From: Gigaspora margarita
Taxonomy: Eukaryota > Glomeromycota > Glomeromycetes > Diversisporales > Gigasporaceae
Length of the DNA: 64,000 nucleotides
Assembly: GCA_009809945.1 (NCBI GenBank)
Contig: WTPW01000511.1
Coordinates: 244,294 to 308,293, forward strand
Reading direction: 5' to 3'
In this document: piece by piece, positions 1-11,939 of the stretch
Numbering within the stretch: the first letter of the stretch is position 1
Layout of the letters: every line of letters starts with the position of its first letter
Position numbers and translations under genes: made by a program
Notes under the pieces: model-generated
What the model saw: only the letters and a program-made list of their open reading frames with translations
What the model was told of the DNA's origin: nothing
Databases searched by the model: none

Positions 1-1156
1 AAAAAAAAAAAAAAAAAAGTAAGATAAATAGTGAGATAGATAATTCAAATAAATAAGTTAGAATCATTAGAACGAATCGTCCAAGAGCTCAAGAATCTAC
101 TAGCTAAACATATTTCCACAGCAATAAACAATTCTGTATCATAAAATTTTTCCTAATTAACTACAATAAATCAATATTCATCATTTTAACTAAAAATTTT
201 CTTCGCAATTTTGTAATTAACTAAATTCGAATTTAGTCATAACATCAACCCGACAATAAGCAAAATTTTTAATTTTGTTATGACCCGAATAATTGATTCT
301 ACTATCTAAAATATATTTCATTAATTTCAACTAACCTTCTGTGTGCCCAAAAGTTCGTATGCTTTCTTCCTTGCGACCTCTGACACCTCCAAATCTTTTG
401 CGATCAAGCCCAGCTGACGATAGAAGAGTCGTTGGATTTGTTCAAGACTCAAACTATCGTCGCTGAACTTGATGCAGCAAAAGAAATTTGGGAGTGACCA
501 GAGATCACAAGGAAAGGTATCGAAATACTTTGAGTTGGCCATCCTGCTAAACAACGAAAAGAAAAAACAATTTTTTTCAGTAAAAACTTTTTGTTGGCTC
601 AAAATTAAGAGTCAAGAAAAATTATAGGAGTACCTCTTTAAGAAGGTTCAAGAATAAGGAGCAAGAGAAAATTACATGAGTATATATTCAACAAAAATAA
701 TAACACGCGATCTGGCCAATTACATTACAAGATCTGTGTATCAAAAATATTCATGTTCATTTGAACGCGATTTAGAAGTCCGAAGGAAGAATAAATATGG
801 ATCCGGATCAGTTCGACAAACGGATGTTTTCGTAGTATAAAGTGTTTTGGTCTGATTGACCAATCAAAATCCGAATTATTTGGATATTCGTCAAAAAAGC
901 ATTGTTAACCAATCAAAATAATACGATTTCGTGTAATCATAACTAGTGAAAATTTTCCAATTTTGAAACAACTTATACTATTAAAATAGTAATTTAGTCA
1001 ATAAAAAAAAAGAGGGTCCAGTGTAGAGACTTTTCACCCACCTGATATATGTAATACATTTTATACTATATTTTTCGCTTAGTGAAACTTCTTTAAACTA
1101 AGATACAGTTCGATTAGGTTAAGCATAATGTTTATCAATATTGTAACGTTCATTCG
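1..1156. other. AT-rich spacer holding one gene relic
   Basis: The stretch starts with a poly-A run and is AT-rich throughout. Apart from the small open frame at 327-602 on the minus strand I see no gene, RNA or recognisable element in it. Confidence 0.5.
327..602 (-). pseudogene. small coding relic or exon, unrecognised
   Basis: A 91-codon minus-strand frame. Composition from about residue 21 (MANSKYFDTFPCDLW) onward is protein-like, with ordinary amino-acid use and a helical run SLEQIQRLFYRQ, rather than the Lys/Asn/Ile/Phe noise typical of this DNA. It ends at AAG|GTTAGT, a good 5' splice donor, so it may be an exon continuing toward position 1. The nearest acceptor would give an intron of only about 30 nt. 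A more distant one (ATACAG near 140) leads to out-of-frame or quickly stopped sequence. I do not recognise a family. It could be a broken member of a multicopy gene family or chance. Confidence 0.3.
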
Positions 1157-1164
1157 ATTCTAAA

Positions 1165-1404
1165 CTATGTTGGGCAAATTTAGTGGTTGACAAAGAATTT
1201 GCTGGTCAAATTGGTCAACTGGTCAAATTGGTCAAATTGGCCAAGTCTATTATATAAATATAATATCTATATTATATATATAATAAATTATATTTAAAAA
1301 TGCTATTTGACCAATTTGTCCAGTACAAATCCTTTGGCCAGACCGGTCAAATGGTCAAATTGGTCTGGTCAATTGGTCAAAATGGTCTGGTCAACCCAAC
1401 ACTG
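1165..1404. mobile_element. hAT-type MITE with GGTCAAATT arrays
   Basis: The termini CTATGTTGGG and CCCAACACTG are imperfect inverted repeats (8 of 10). They are flanked by a perfect 8-bp direct repeat ATTCTAAA (1157-1164 and 1405-1412), the target-site duplication expected of hAT elements. Both subterminal regions are degenerate arrays of GGTCAAATT/GGTCTGGTC units, and the centre is an AT-rich TATATA tract. There is no coding capacity. Confidence 0.85.
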
Positions 1405-1412
1405 ATTCTAAA

Positions 1413-1774
1413 CTAATAAGTTTATCCTGCACCAAAATTAGTTATGAACCGTGAATCATATTTTATGAATATTACTACGCGTTAATCAAAAATATTTAGA
1501 ATCGCAAATTGTACTCGTAGAGAAAGTTCAATTATAAGACGTTAAAAAAAGTAACACGTTTAGCCATCAAAAGAAAATTCCATTAATATAATTATAAATA
1601 CTAAAAACTTGCAATTTAATTAATTATGATAATTTGGGTCCTAGACTTTAAAAATTTTTCAAAATTTGAACCTTTATATTTAATTATTTTCACTTCGGAC
1701 CCTTATATGTAATTATTTTCATTTTTCGGCCCCTTATATGTAATTTCCCCAAAAATTTTATTTGCAACATATTT
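1413..1774. other. AT-rich spacer with short direct repeats
   Basis: No gene. Positions 1630-1750 hold about three degenerate copies of a unit around 30-40 bp built on 'ggacccttatatgtaatt attttc'. Nothing else is recognised. Confidence 0.4.
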
Positions 1775-2164
1775 AAACTTAATTGATTGAACCCATAGAA
1801 AATTATAACCCAACCGGAATAAAAAGAGTAAATATAACATTATTAGTAAATACATATTAAAAAACAATAAAAAAGAATTAAAAGAAAATACTTAGCAAAC
1901 TAACTACTAATCTCGTAAATATCACAATATTGATAAAATTCTGGAACCAGATCAATCGCAGCCTACTTAAGATATGCAATAGTTTTTGGATAGTATTAAC
2001 CATATTCTTCATTATACTCCGTCCCTGGTTAAAAAGACAAAATAGAAATGTGATAATATCTCAGATAGTTAACTTAGATCAGGATGGCTAGATAGAACAC
2101 ATCAACCGTCAATTCATTTCTTGTATATAAAAAAAAAAAAAGACGTATAGATTCCCCTTATAGA

Positions 2165-2515
2165 ACCTACAGACCGTTGTCGTCATAGTTCATACCTATT
2201 TTAGGCTACTTACAGAGCGTATAGCCTCACCACTGCCTCACCTCTCAACGGGAACATTACGTCTGCGTTGACCTGAGAGCGAATAGCTACCATAAAGCTG
2301 CCAGCTATTACAGAGGATTCCACAAACCATCCCCTGGTCCAAAAAGCACCACTTCCAAGGAGAGCAAAGCCTACCATAAAAGCTGCCAGGATTGCCGATT
2401 CCTTAGTCTGAGGCACCCCAAAAAGCACCAACCTCCAAGGAGAGCAAGAGCTACCACACTGATCTATTTGGAGCGTTGATCAGGCTATCGCTAGTCAAGA
2501 CCCGCTCACGTCTAT
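2165..2515. other. GC-richer conserved block of repeat A
   Basis: This block is clearly GC-richer than its surroundings and well conserved in copy B (about 13280-13640). It has internal repetition with a period near 90 bp, whose units contain 'ccaaggagagcaa' and 'taccataaagctgcca'. A minus-strand frame (2210-2431) looks open here, but copy B differs by indels that are not multiples of three, so I do not call it coding. It might be a transcribed non-coding segment or an old promoter region. Confidence 0.4.
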
Positions 2516-3702
2516 GAAATTTAATTAACCTTCTTCAGTTTTGGTTTAAAAATTTTGATGCTTCTGGATTATTGGGAATTCTTCTGAAGCACGGCAAAAA
2601 TTCATTGTAAGTCTTGCCCTTGATTTTTACGTCCCTAAAGTTCGCGTTACGTGGTATATTTCTTAAACATTCCTAAAGTTTCTGCGATATCCCGAAAAAA
2701 TAGCGTGAATATTACCCACTCGGAAACAATTTTAAATTCGTCAAATTTCATAAATATAATAGATCGATGAAATTATAAAATAGTATATAATAAAAAGTAT
2801 ATAAGTGACTAAAGTTTACCTTTAATAAAGTCAACTCATGGAATTTAAATTTTCAAAGGCCCAAAGTAGTTTTCATGGCATTTTTGCCCTCGTGATTTTC
2901 GATCTTTTAATTCATACACTATATTTTTTATCCTAACCCGTGTATGACGTCATAAAAAATGGTTTTCATATTACTCTCGTAAGATCGATTTCACACTTAA
3001 AAATATGTACTGCAGAATAGTATATATAATTTTGTTAGAATCATAAGTAAAATAGTTTTTATTATAATAAACACATGTCATTTCATAAAATTACTAACCT
3101 TCGCTTTTTAATATTATTAAATTTATTTTCTTGGTTCAAAAACCATGCTTAGCTTTCTTTACCAATTCTTGTTAATCACTGAAATTTAAGTTCATCTTAG
3201 CTCTCGTCCATTTAGATAAGTTTCAACAGCACCTTTTCATTAATAGAATTTGATAATGAATAAACGCTAACGTTAATCGTTTCAGTTACAATTTCGTTTA
3301 AATAACGGTGTGAGAAAAAAATAGATAACGATCGATGCGAGATGGTTCGAGTCGATTCAACAAATCGACCGTATTTGACAAATCTATCATACCTGACAGT
3401 ACAACAAATGCGACAGAGAAGAAAAAAACCTAGTGAATATGATATATATGATAAAAATATAAAATAAATTAGTAAAACGGTTCAAAAATCCACCATCACA
3501 CTTTTGAGTCCAAACTACGAAAAGATATTAGTAGTAGTCCCTCTTAAGTATCCCTTTGTTGTAAAATCATTGTCGTATTTCCTGTCCTCGTGGCTTTTGT
3601 AGACCCGTCACTGTTTATTATAAAAAGACCTTACTGTATTAATAATCAAATTCCTTTTTATATAAAACGATTAAGTAACCAAGTTTGTGGTTGATCTCAT
3701 TT

Positions 3703-3965
3703 TAATAAATATATACATAACTTCGATCGTGGTTCTGTGACGTGGCCTGAAATTTGAGAATCGTTCATAAATTAAAACCTAGGCACAAATTAGTGAATAA
3801 GAAATAAGCAGTATATTAGTAAAATTAATAGAGCTTTAATAAAATACATACATAACTTCGATCGTGGTTCTGTGACGTGGCCTGAAATTTGAGAATCGTT
3901 CACAAATTAAAACCTAGGTAAAGCTTAGTGAATAACAAATAAGCAATATATTAGTAAATTAATAA
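3703..3965. repeat. tandem duplication of about 133 bp
   Basis: Two direct copies start at 'cataacttcgatcgtgg' (about 3715 and 3849) and run to the 'attaata(g/a)ag' block. Copies B and C have only one, so the duplication is private to copy A. Confidence 0.8.
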
Positions 3966-3970
3966 AGTAG

Positions 3971-4462
3971 ACATACCCGCGGTTCGATAGCGTAGTAGTT
4001 ACGCTCCCGGGTTCCAATCGCAAGGTCGCCAGTTCGAGTCAGGCTGCTCGCACTTGAACTTACGGAGGTGAAAACTGTGCTAGGATCACGATTGAGGCTT
4101 AGCCACATGATTGCCGTTTATGTACACGAAACAAGAATTCAGGTGAAATTCCGGTTTGAATCAGAACATCCCAGAAAAAGACACCCCCGGCGAAATTCCG
4201 GTCGAAACTTGGATACCTCCGGCGAAATTCCGGTCGAAACTTTGGATACCTCCGGCGAAATTCCGGTCGAAAACTTAGATACCTCCGGTGAAATTTCAGT
4301 CGAATTTGATTGATTTAATTTTAAACAATTAAAATGGTAGTAGTTAAAATAAATGTAGGGGACCTTACAATTAAAGAAGGCCCCCATTTTGATTAATTGA
4401 TTAATAAAATCTCGTCATTCGACGTCCCCAGATAACTGCTATCTCGGGATTTAAAAAAAAAA
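3971..4462 (+). mobile_element. tRNA-derived SINE with an internal VNTR
   Basis: The 5' part (about 3978-4042) is tRNA-like: the A-box region 'tagcgtagtagttacgc' and the B-box-like 'agttcgagtc' sit at tRNA spacing. The 3' end is a poly-A run (4453-4462). Copies B and C lack this segment and read 'attaatagagcaataag' there, so it is an insertion. Its tRNA head resembles those of the minus-strand SINEs at 31879-32414 and 49202-49724, but the body differs. Confidence 0.75.
4186..4310 (+). repeat. 32-33 bp minisatellite inside the SINE
   Basis: About four units of 'cggcgaaattccggtcga' plus 'aact(t)(t)ggatacctc'. The units stay in one frame and would encode a repeated SGEIPVExLDT-like 11-mer within an 81-codon frame (4068-4313). 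I regard coding as unproven. Confidence 0.85.
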
Positions 4463-5951
4463 TAGAGCAATAAGAAACAATAGAAAAAAAGATTCAAGTA
4501 ATAAACAAGAATACTTAATTTTTGGGACCCGTAACTGTTTAAACACCCTATCCTCGAACCAAGTCAGTTAACGTCTTGATTGAAGACTACCATTTAGAGT
4601 GTCATTTAAATATTAAATAAATTTTCCTTTCTGCTGAATCAAGATTTGTGGCAAACATCAATCCTTTTAAGTCTACTCCGTCCCAGGTTCATAATTGAAC
4701 CCACTTTTATTTGTCTTGTTCAAATTCCTATGTTTTTGTTGGATTGGCTGTTTTTTTCTTTTCTGTACTCGACTATTCTAACTCTCTTCTGATAGCTTTT
4801 TTCAGAAAGAATCCGTTTTGCTAACAAGAAATCCAAATTGTTAAAATTCTCAACTAGAGCAAACTGCGCGATTTATAACAGTAAAAACACCAAACAATCT
4901 AATGCGTAATTTATAAACAAACATATATCATAAAATGATCTATGTTACACGAAAGCGGTTGTTTATCAAACGCGATCATTGAGGGAATCTACATCCGATG
5001 TAAAATTAATTTTTGGTAATAATACCCCTTGTTTGTTTATTTTAACATAAAAAAAGCTCTTTCTACTGGTAAAATTTCATAATGCGCATTTTTTACTTAG
5101 AAAATGGAGCTGGTTGTCATAGTAAAATTTTTGTGCTATTACGATTTCTTTGTTACACGAAGATCCGAAGATCCTACAATGTTTATTGGTTCCAACAGAA
5201 TCTGTAGCTCAGAATTTTCTTGACAACAGTGACCAAATGCCCCGATTTTGTAAATTAAAAATGTTCCAAGCTAATAAGGCATATTCGTTTACTTGTAATA
5301 ATATTTATTTTGATTATTTATACATTGTTATTTTTTTTCTATTTAAGATTTGATTGGTTGATTAGCAGGGACAATCATTCAACATCATATCTTCCCGGTG
5401 TGGGCACATGAACATCAAAAAGTTTTAAAGTTCATTTATATCATATTAGGGGTACTAGGTTTGAAGGTAAGGTCCTAATAGCAAAATTGCTCAAGAAAAA
5501 CTTTTTGTTAATGTGCAGAAGGTTTTTTCTTATGCAAATTTTGAGTAATAAGCGATTATTGACAAATCAACATTTGATTTGAATCTTCCTGTTTTATAAT
5601 CAATTATTGGCTAATTTGCTGTCGATTTTCATGTGACTGCAACATTTTCAGCCGATATTGGGGTAGTTCCAGCCATTTCTGTCATGTTCAGTTATATGTT
5701 TTGGCTTTTAAATTAAGGGTTAGTTTGGGTTATGGTTAGGGTATGTCTTATAGTAAAAGGAAATTGCTAATTCCACCATGGTTACATGAGATTTTCTATT
5801 TTTAGTATTCAAAATAATAATTCTAATGTACTTCTAACTTTCTGATTCTAATAGCTAAATTATTAAAATCAACCTGGTAGATCCCAAGATACTTGAGTAA
5901 GGATCGGCAAATTCATTGTTACACAAAGCTAGAAAAAGCTATCAAACTTAA

Positions 5952-6300
5952 GGGTAGGGTGAACATCAATCATTTTTACTAGTGATTACATTATTAATTT
6001 TTTTACAATAACATTCAATTGAAATCAGGTGATGATCATATAATATTTATATTGTGTAACCTATGCAAATTTCAATCAACCTAGGAAGAATTAATGATAT
6101 ATGCAAGTATGTTTTTTTAAATAATACAGGGGTTCAAATTATTATAATTAGAATTAGAGGGTCTAATATATCTACCCCAAAACTTTTATAAAAATTGATT
6201 ATATTTTTAAAAACTTTTATATGTAACATGTGTTCAATTTTGTATAATATTTTTTTGGTTGATCTACTTATATAAAAAATGATCTATGTTTACCTTACCC
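5952..6300. mobile_element. piggyBac-like MITE, copy 1 (TTAA target)
   Basis: The ends GGGTAGGGTGAAC and GTTTACCTTACCC form inverted repeats. TTAA flanks both ends (5948-5951 and 6301-6304), the hallmark of piggyBac-type insertion. The 349-bp body has no ORF. It shares its length and nearly all its sequence with the element at 47679-48028, which lies in the opposite orientation. Confidence 0.85.
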
Positions 6301-7154
6301 TTAAAATCATGATTTGCACAGAATTTTATTATCGCAATTAACTTTGGGCTCTTAAGTAAAATTATTTTTTGGCTCAAAAAATTGCTAGTTTCTTAAAATT
6401 TATTTTATTATTTTTTTAGTAAAAATTTTATTATGATAAAAACTTTTCAAAATGTATGTAAAGAAAAACAAGAAAAAAGCTATCAAACAAAAATTGTGAT
6501 TTGGGCAGAATTTTATTATCACAATTAACTTTGGGCTCTTAAGTAAAGCAAAATAATAATTCTAATCTACTTCTAACTTTCTGATTCTAATGGTAGCTAA
6601 ATCATTAAAATCGGCCTGGTAGATCCCAAGATACTTGAGTAAGGATCAGCAAATTTATTGTTATACAAAAGCTAGGAAAAGCTATGAAACTTAAAATCAT
6701 GATTTATACAGAATTTTATTATCGCAGGAGACTTTGGGCTCTTAAGTAAAGTTATTCTTTGGCTCAAAAAATTGCTAGTTTTTTAAAATTTATTTTATTA
6801 TTTTCTTATATTATGATAAAAACTTTTCAAAATATATGTAAAGAAAAACAAGAAAAAAGCTATCAAACAAAAATTGTGATTTGGGCAGAATTTTATTATC
6901 ACAATTAACTTTGGGCTTTTAAGTAAAGTTGTTCTTTGACTCAAAAAATGCTGGTTTTTTAAAATATATTATATTATTTTCTTCTTTGATCCCAAGTATC
7001 TTGGGCTGATTTTGATGATTTAACTACCATTAGAATTAGAAAAATGAACTCTACAACTTTTAATTAAAAGTGAAAGAAGATTTACTTATTAGTTTTAGGG
7101 TTAGGTAGGTTTAGAGTAAAAGATAAAGTTAGAATATAAATTTATAATATATTA

Positions 7155-7328
7155 CAGTCAACTCCCGCAATAGTCACATGCTAAAATCAGCATTTTATGG
7201 GCCTATTGCAAAATTGTGACTAAAGCGAGAAAGAATTTATATAGTTTGTATGATCAGATAAATAAAATTAAGGTGACTATAGCGCGATTGTGACTATAGC
7301 GAGATGTGACTATTGCGGGAGTTGACTG
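7155..7328. mobile_element. pogo/Tigger-like MITE (TA target)
   Basis: Perfect 25-bp terminal inverted repeats begin CAGTCAACTCCCGCAATAGT and are flanked by TA on both sides. CAGT starts with TA duplication are typical of the pogo/Tigger branch of Tc1-mariner. Subterminal GCTATAGTCAC units repeat inside. Confidence 0.9.
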
Positions 7329-7385
7329 TATATTAATTCTAAAAATAGAAAATCTTGTGCAACTATAGTGGAAATAGCAAAATCT

Positions 7386-7837
7386 AGCATAGCAGAAGTT
7401 TGTTTTGATTGGCTAAAATTAGAATAATTATAATTGGTGACAATCTTTTTTTTATACAGTCAATTGTAATTTTTAAAGTACTTTTATAAGTAAAAATCAT
7501 TATATCATATAAAAAAAAGGTTTTTGTAAAACAAAATGAAAAACCAACTTGAGTCATTGATATTTTACCTTTAGATTTTTTGTTTTTAACATAGGATATA
7601 GTAGTATGCAATAGTTTCAAAAACCAGATAAGAAGTAAAAGTTTTGAAAGGTTGGAAGGTGCATCAGTGACCTAAGCAATTAGCAAGTGAAAGTTGCAAG
7701 ATTTTGTCTTAACTAGTTCTACTTGTTTTCTAAAAGTAAAAAGTACTATATATTTGAAGATAATATTTCAAACTCTATTTTTTTATTATATTTAGATCAT
7801 AAGTAGTTTATAAATACAACGTTTTATAGTAGCAGTG
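7386..7837. other. AT-rich stretch starting with an inverted-repeat end
   Basis: No gene. GCATAGCAGAAGTT at about 7389 begins a segment whose reverse complement (25 of 28 bases) lies at about 8573-8602, so a 1.2-kb palindromic element may run 7389-8602. The minus-strand frame at 7384-7620 looks like composition noise. Confidence 0.4.
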
Positions 7838-10327
7838 TTTAGAAATATTTGTGTATGTTATTATTCAGCTAATTGTATTGTGAAACTTAGAGTAGTTGTT
7901 GTATAAATAAATAGTGTACTTATTGTGAAATGAATAATATTGTATACATTGCATATGGGCTGATTTATGGAATTGCCAATAATTTTTGATATACTAATCT
8001 ATTTTTGAATAATTTTATTACCAAAATGTTGGTCTCGATGAGACAGTTCTAATGAATTCAAAATCATCAAAATCCAATCACAGAATCCCAAGATAATTAA
8101 GATTTTGTATAATTTTATATTAACTTTTATTATGTAGACAATCAACATATGGATTGGTTTTCATATATGAAAACCAATCCATATGTTGATTGTCTACATA
8201 GTAAAACCAATCCATACATTGATTGTCTATATAGTAAAAATTAATAGTAAAATTATACAAAACTTAATTATTTTGGGATCCTGTGATTGGATTTTGATGA
8301 TTTTGGATTCATTAGAACTGTCTCATCGAGACCAACATTTGGTAATAAAATTATTCAAAAATAGATTAGTATATCAAAAGTTATTGGCAATTCCATAAAT
8401 CAGCCCATATGGTAAAATATAAATTAGTTATTATGAATATATTGTAAGACACAATATGTGTCTTTAGAAAGTATTTAACTTATCTTTTGAAAGTTTTGTG
8501 AATAATAAAAATTCATCCAGTATAACCAATACTTTATTTAGAGAATGATCTACATTTTTTCCAGGATATTTTAACAGCCAATCAAAATGAACTTCTGCTA
8601 TGCTTATAATTTTTTGGTTTGATGCTTTATCATCATTTGGCTTTTAGTATTGTCACTCTTGGTGTTATTGCTTTTGGTGCCACATTTTTGTTGTGATGCC
8701 AGAGTTGGTATAGTTTTGTTGTAGAGATCAATGCTTCCTAGTAAGTTGTTATTTTTCTTACCTTTTTAGTTTGTTTTTTTTTGCTGCCATTTCAGCAGGT
8801 TTTTCGTCACTTTTAGTACATTTTTCATAGGCCTTTGATTTTTTGTGTGTTCTCATCATTTTTGGTGTTGTCACTTTTTTGATATTATGTTATTATATTG
8901 GTTTTGTATAACCTTGTCATCAGAGTCACTATGGATCCTTTCTAGCAAGATGTTTTTTGGTGTATTTTTCAATATATTTTTTATTAGGTCTTGTATCCTC
9001 TGCATGTTACTCACTGCTTTTTAATATTTTAGGCTTTATCATTTTTTGATAGATTTTTTATTCTTTTGTCCAAATTTTTTTTCACTTTTTTCACCTTTTT
9101 TCTTTTTTTTTTATTTTCGTTTGTATATTGTAAATAATAATAAATAAATAATAAATTAATAAAGATAAAAAAAAACTGCCTTTTTAAGTTCATTTTTTTT
9201 AAAAATTGATTGAAATTTTTATTATAAAACTGGCTTCACAGGCGATATGCATATGATAAAAAACTTAGAATTTTTTTACTCGATAGCTATTAGACCTGAA
9301 CCAATCGTATTTGAGGACTAGTTTAATTTACCTAAACCCCGGGCCCATGATAACTATCCTAAACCAGGGGTCTAGGATAAGGACGCTCTATAAAAAATGG
9401 AAAGTCTACGGATCACGTTATATTTCATCTTATGGACACGTACCAAAATAATAATTTTTTGATTTAAAAAGTGATCCAGCAAGACTTTTATACTAAGTTA
9501 ACCTTCCTTATTCATTCTAATAAAGCTTATTCTCCTGGTCTTTCCAGTTTTAATGGTGGCGAGATTATTAAAAGATGCCCAGTAGAACTGGAGATGTGAT
9601 CTTTTGAAATTGAGCAATGTTCATTTAATAAAGGTTATATAAAAACGTCACATAAACTTCATGAGATTATATATCCAATTCTACTGAGTTGATTTTTAAT
9701 AACATTACCATTATTGAAACCGGAAAGGCCAGGAGAACAAGTTTTGTTAGGATGACAAAACTGATTAACCTATTATAGAAGCTCAGTCGATATACTAATC
9801 TATCTTTGAATAATTTTATTACCAAAATGTTGGTCTCGATGAGACGGTTCTAATGAATCCAAAACCATCAAAATCCAATCACAGGATCCCAAGATAATTA
9901 AGTTTTGTATAATTTTACTATTAATTTTTACTATGTAGACAATCAACGTATGGATTGGTTTTACTATGTAGACAATCAACATATGGATTGGTTTTCATAT
10001 ATGAAAACCAATCCATACGTTGATTGTCTACATAGTAAAAGTTAATATAAAATTATACAAAATCTTAATTATCTTGGGATCCTGTGATTGGATTTTGATG
10101 ATTTTGGATTCATTAGAACCGTCTCATCGAGACCAGCATTTTAGTAATAAAATTATTCAAAAATAGATTAGTATATCAAAAGTTATTGGCAATTCCATAA
10201 ATCAGCCCATATGCAATGTATACAATATTATTCGTTTCACAATAAGTACACTATTTATTTATACAACAACTACTCTAAGTTTCACAATACAATTAGCTGA
10301 ATAATAACATACACAAATATTTCTAAA
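7838..10327. mobile_element. large fold-back element with hairpin-forming arms
   Basis: 7838-8411 is repeated in reverse complement at 9789-10327. Each arm is itself a near palindrome (centres near 8165 and 9990) carrying the modules 'gatcccaagataattaag' and 'ggtctcgatgagac'. The same modules, diverged, appear in the element at 44248-45906. The enclosed 8411-9789 segment has no gene: 8600-9180 is a T-rich low-complexity tract with recurring 'ttttggtg(t/c)' and 'tttgttgt' words, and a small MITE follows. Confidence 0.75.
9524..9743. mobile_element. palindromic MITE
   Basis: Inverted repeats of about 75 bp: left arm 'cttattctcctggtctttcc', right arm 'ggaaaggccaggagaacaag'. No ORF. The target duplication is not resolved. 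Confidence 0.65.
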
Positions 10328-10421
10328 TTCTTAAATTAAAATCGTGTTTATAAAAACTTGTGAGAGTTAACAATTATAAAATATTTATACCACATTTATA
10401 TAAGTTAATCTATACATACTG

Positions 10422-10596
10422 TAGTGATGGGCAATNAGTAGTTTTTCCAAAAATCCCGCGCGTGATAAGTTTTTTCCATATTTCGGAACCTTATAAATGG
10501 GTCAAATTTACCTCGGCCTCGGATTATTTTGGAACCTAACCTGATTTATGACACTCCTCGAATTATACAATATATCCCGCGCGGTGCCCATCGCTA
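10422..10596. mobile_element. hAT-type MITE, TAGTGATGGGCA ends
   Basis: The ends TAGTGATGGGCA and TGCCCATCGCTA are inverted repeats. They are flanked by ACATACTG (10414-10421) and GCATACTG (10597-10604), an 8-bp duplication with one mismatch. The GC-rich word CCCGCGCG lies just inside both ends. 175 bp, non-coding. Confidence 0.85.
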
Positions 10597-10604
10597 GCAT
10601 ACTG

Positions 10605-11939
10605 CTATTGTAATCTGACAATGATGTCATATCTGATCAATTAGCTGTTCTAAACAATGACTTATAGAATAGCCCAATTGACCATAAAAATAAATCACTA
10701 TAATCGTTTAAGTCAAAATAAAGCCTAGACCTGACAACCCATTTTTTCACAGTCGTTACATGTACTAAATCAAACGGAGTCGACAGAATCAAATTCGAAA
10801 AAATAATTAACAGTATATTAATTAAAGAAAAGTACATATTGCAGTACAGAATTTCAACAAACGGCATTATAGTATTTCTGCATTATGGCATTACGGCATT
10901 ACGGCATTACGGCTCACAGCAATTACGGAAAAAAATACGGCATGTGCCGTAACCGTATTAATTTGTAAAATTAATTCTATCACCAATATTTATAGCAGCA
11001 AATAATAGATTACGATAATTCGAATACAACCTAACTCACCACATATTACGATTACTAGAATAGCGAGTAAGTTTTGTACCAATTTTTTATAGCAACTCAT
11101 GATAGAAACTATGATACTTACCATTTCAATTTTAACTACACTCTATCGTCACTAGAATAGCAAGTTTTACTATACTAAAGATGTTTTCTTAGATGAAATT
11201 TCGAAATTAATGTGATTTTTCACGACAGATGCTGATTGGGTAGAATCAGAACTGTGGGGAAAATTAGTGAAATGGTATTACAACAAGCACATTTTTATTG
11301 ACTGGGTCATGTGTGTTAAACCTATTTTTATTGGTCAGAGATCACATGTATATTGGAAAATCGGTCAAAATACAAAAATTTGGAAATATCAGAGTTAGGC
11401 TCAAAAATTTGGAATAATTTGGTGACACACACGAANCCATCACTATGTCTCTAGTAATGTTCTTCAGACAATCACAAGATCAATGTAACAAAAACAACAC
11501 GCTTATCTTAGTTTGTTCTACCGACATTTCATTGCATGCACAGGTTTTTTTTATATATAATTTTGCACATAATTCCTGTCCTAACCCTAACAATAATGGC
11601 TATGATTACTTTTGTCAGTGAAATAAACTGTCTATGAAATGAGCTATTGGTGATATAAACTGTGTATTAAGTGCAGAAAAAGTCTATTCGTAACAGCCTG
11701 TTACGTAACAGCCATAAGGCTATATTAATGTTAAAGTAGGGTTAAAGTTAGGGTTAGGTTCAAGATTAATACAAAATTGCGAGAGGATCATTTTTTGTTA
11801 GAAGTGCAATAGGGGTTATCTAAGAGTTATAAATAAAACTGGTACAAATAAGCGCGTAACGGGATGTTACGAATAGATTCGTCCTTAGATGAAATTGTCT
11901 GCAAATTAATTTACTGCAAATAAACATGCGGTGAATTAA
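10605..11939. other. spacer with CATTACGG array and decayed inverted repeats
   Basis: No gene. 10858-10920 has about four tandem CATTACGG units. 'ccatcacta' at 11436-11446 looks like an isolated hAT right end without a clear partner. 11576-11960 is a decayed inverted repeat ('ttcgtaacagcctgttacg' against 'cgtaacgggatgttacgaa') with telomere-like tracts at 11576-11598 and 11735-11760 inside. Confidence 0.45.

Larger units (their letters stand above)
1775..5758. repeat. long unclassified repeat, copy A
   Basis: About 4 kb collinear with copy B (from 12895) and in part with copy C (from 19591). Shared landmarks are the 'cggaataa' block at the left, a GC-richer block at 2165-2515, the 'aacttcgatcgtggttctgtgac' block and the 'ggttagggtatgtcttatag' block near the right. 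Copy A is cut at 5758 by a fold-back MITE. No long ORF is conserved between copies; frames differ by indels. It could be a decayed large non-autonomous element or a segmental duplicate. Confidence 0.7.
5759..7385. mobile_element. fold-back MITE, GGAAATTGC family, with nested insertions
   Basis: The left end 'ggaaattgctaattccaccatgg' and right part '...ccatagtggaaatagcaaa'-like (7355-7380) match the inverted ends of the intact element at 48188-49161. The interior shares its 'gatcccaagatacttg' and 'ttgggctcttaagtaaag' modules, the latter in several direct copies (about 6300-6400, 6480-6560, 6700-6800, 6880-6960). It is interrupted by a piggyBac-like MITE and a pogo-like MITE. The right boundary is lost against the next repeat. 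Confidence 0.65.

Noticed and set aside
2210-2431. 73-codon minus-strand frame with Gly/Ala/Leu-rich composition, c-ring-like at first sight
   Set aside because: Copy B has indels of non-multiple-of-three length in the same block, so the frame is not conserved. The pattern is a 90-bp DNA repeat.
3978-4042. Functional tRNA gene
   Set aside because: No closed acceptor stem is visible, and the sequence is embedded in an inserted poly-A-tailed element, so it is a SINE head.
8183-9982. Matching 60-71 codon ORFs in opposite orientation at 8183-8398 and 9800-9982
   Set aside because: They match because they are arms of one large inverted repeat; the reading frame has no independent support.
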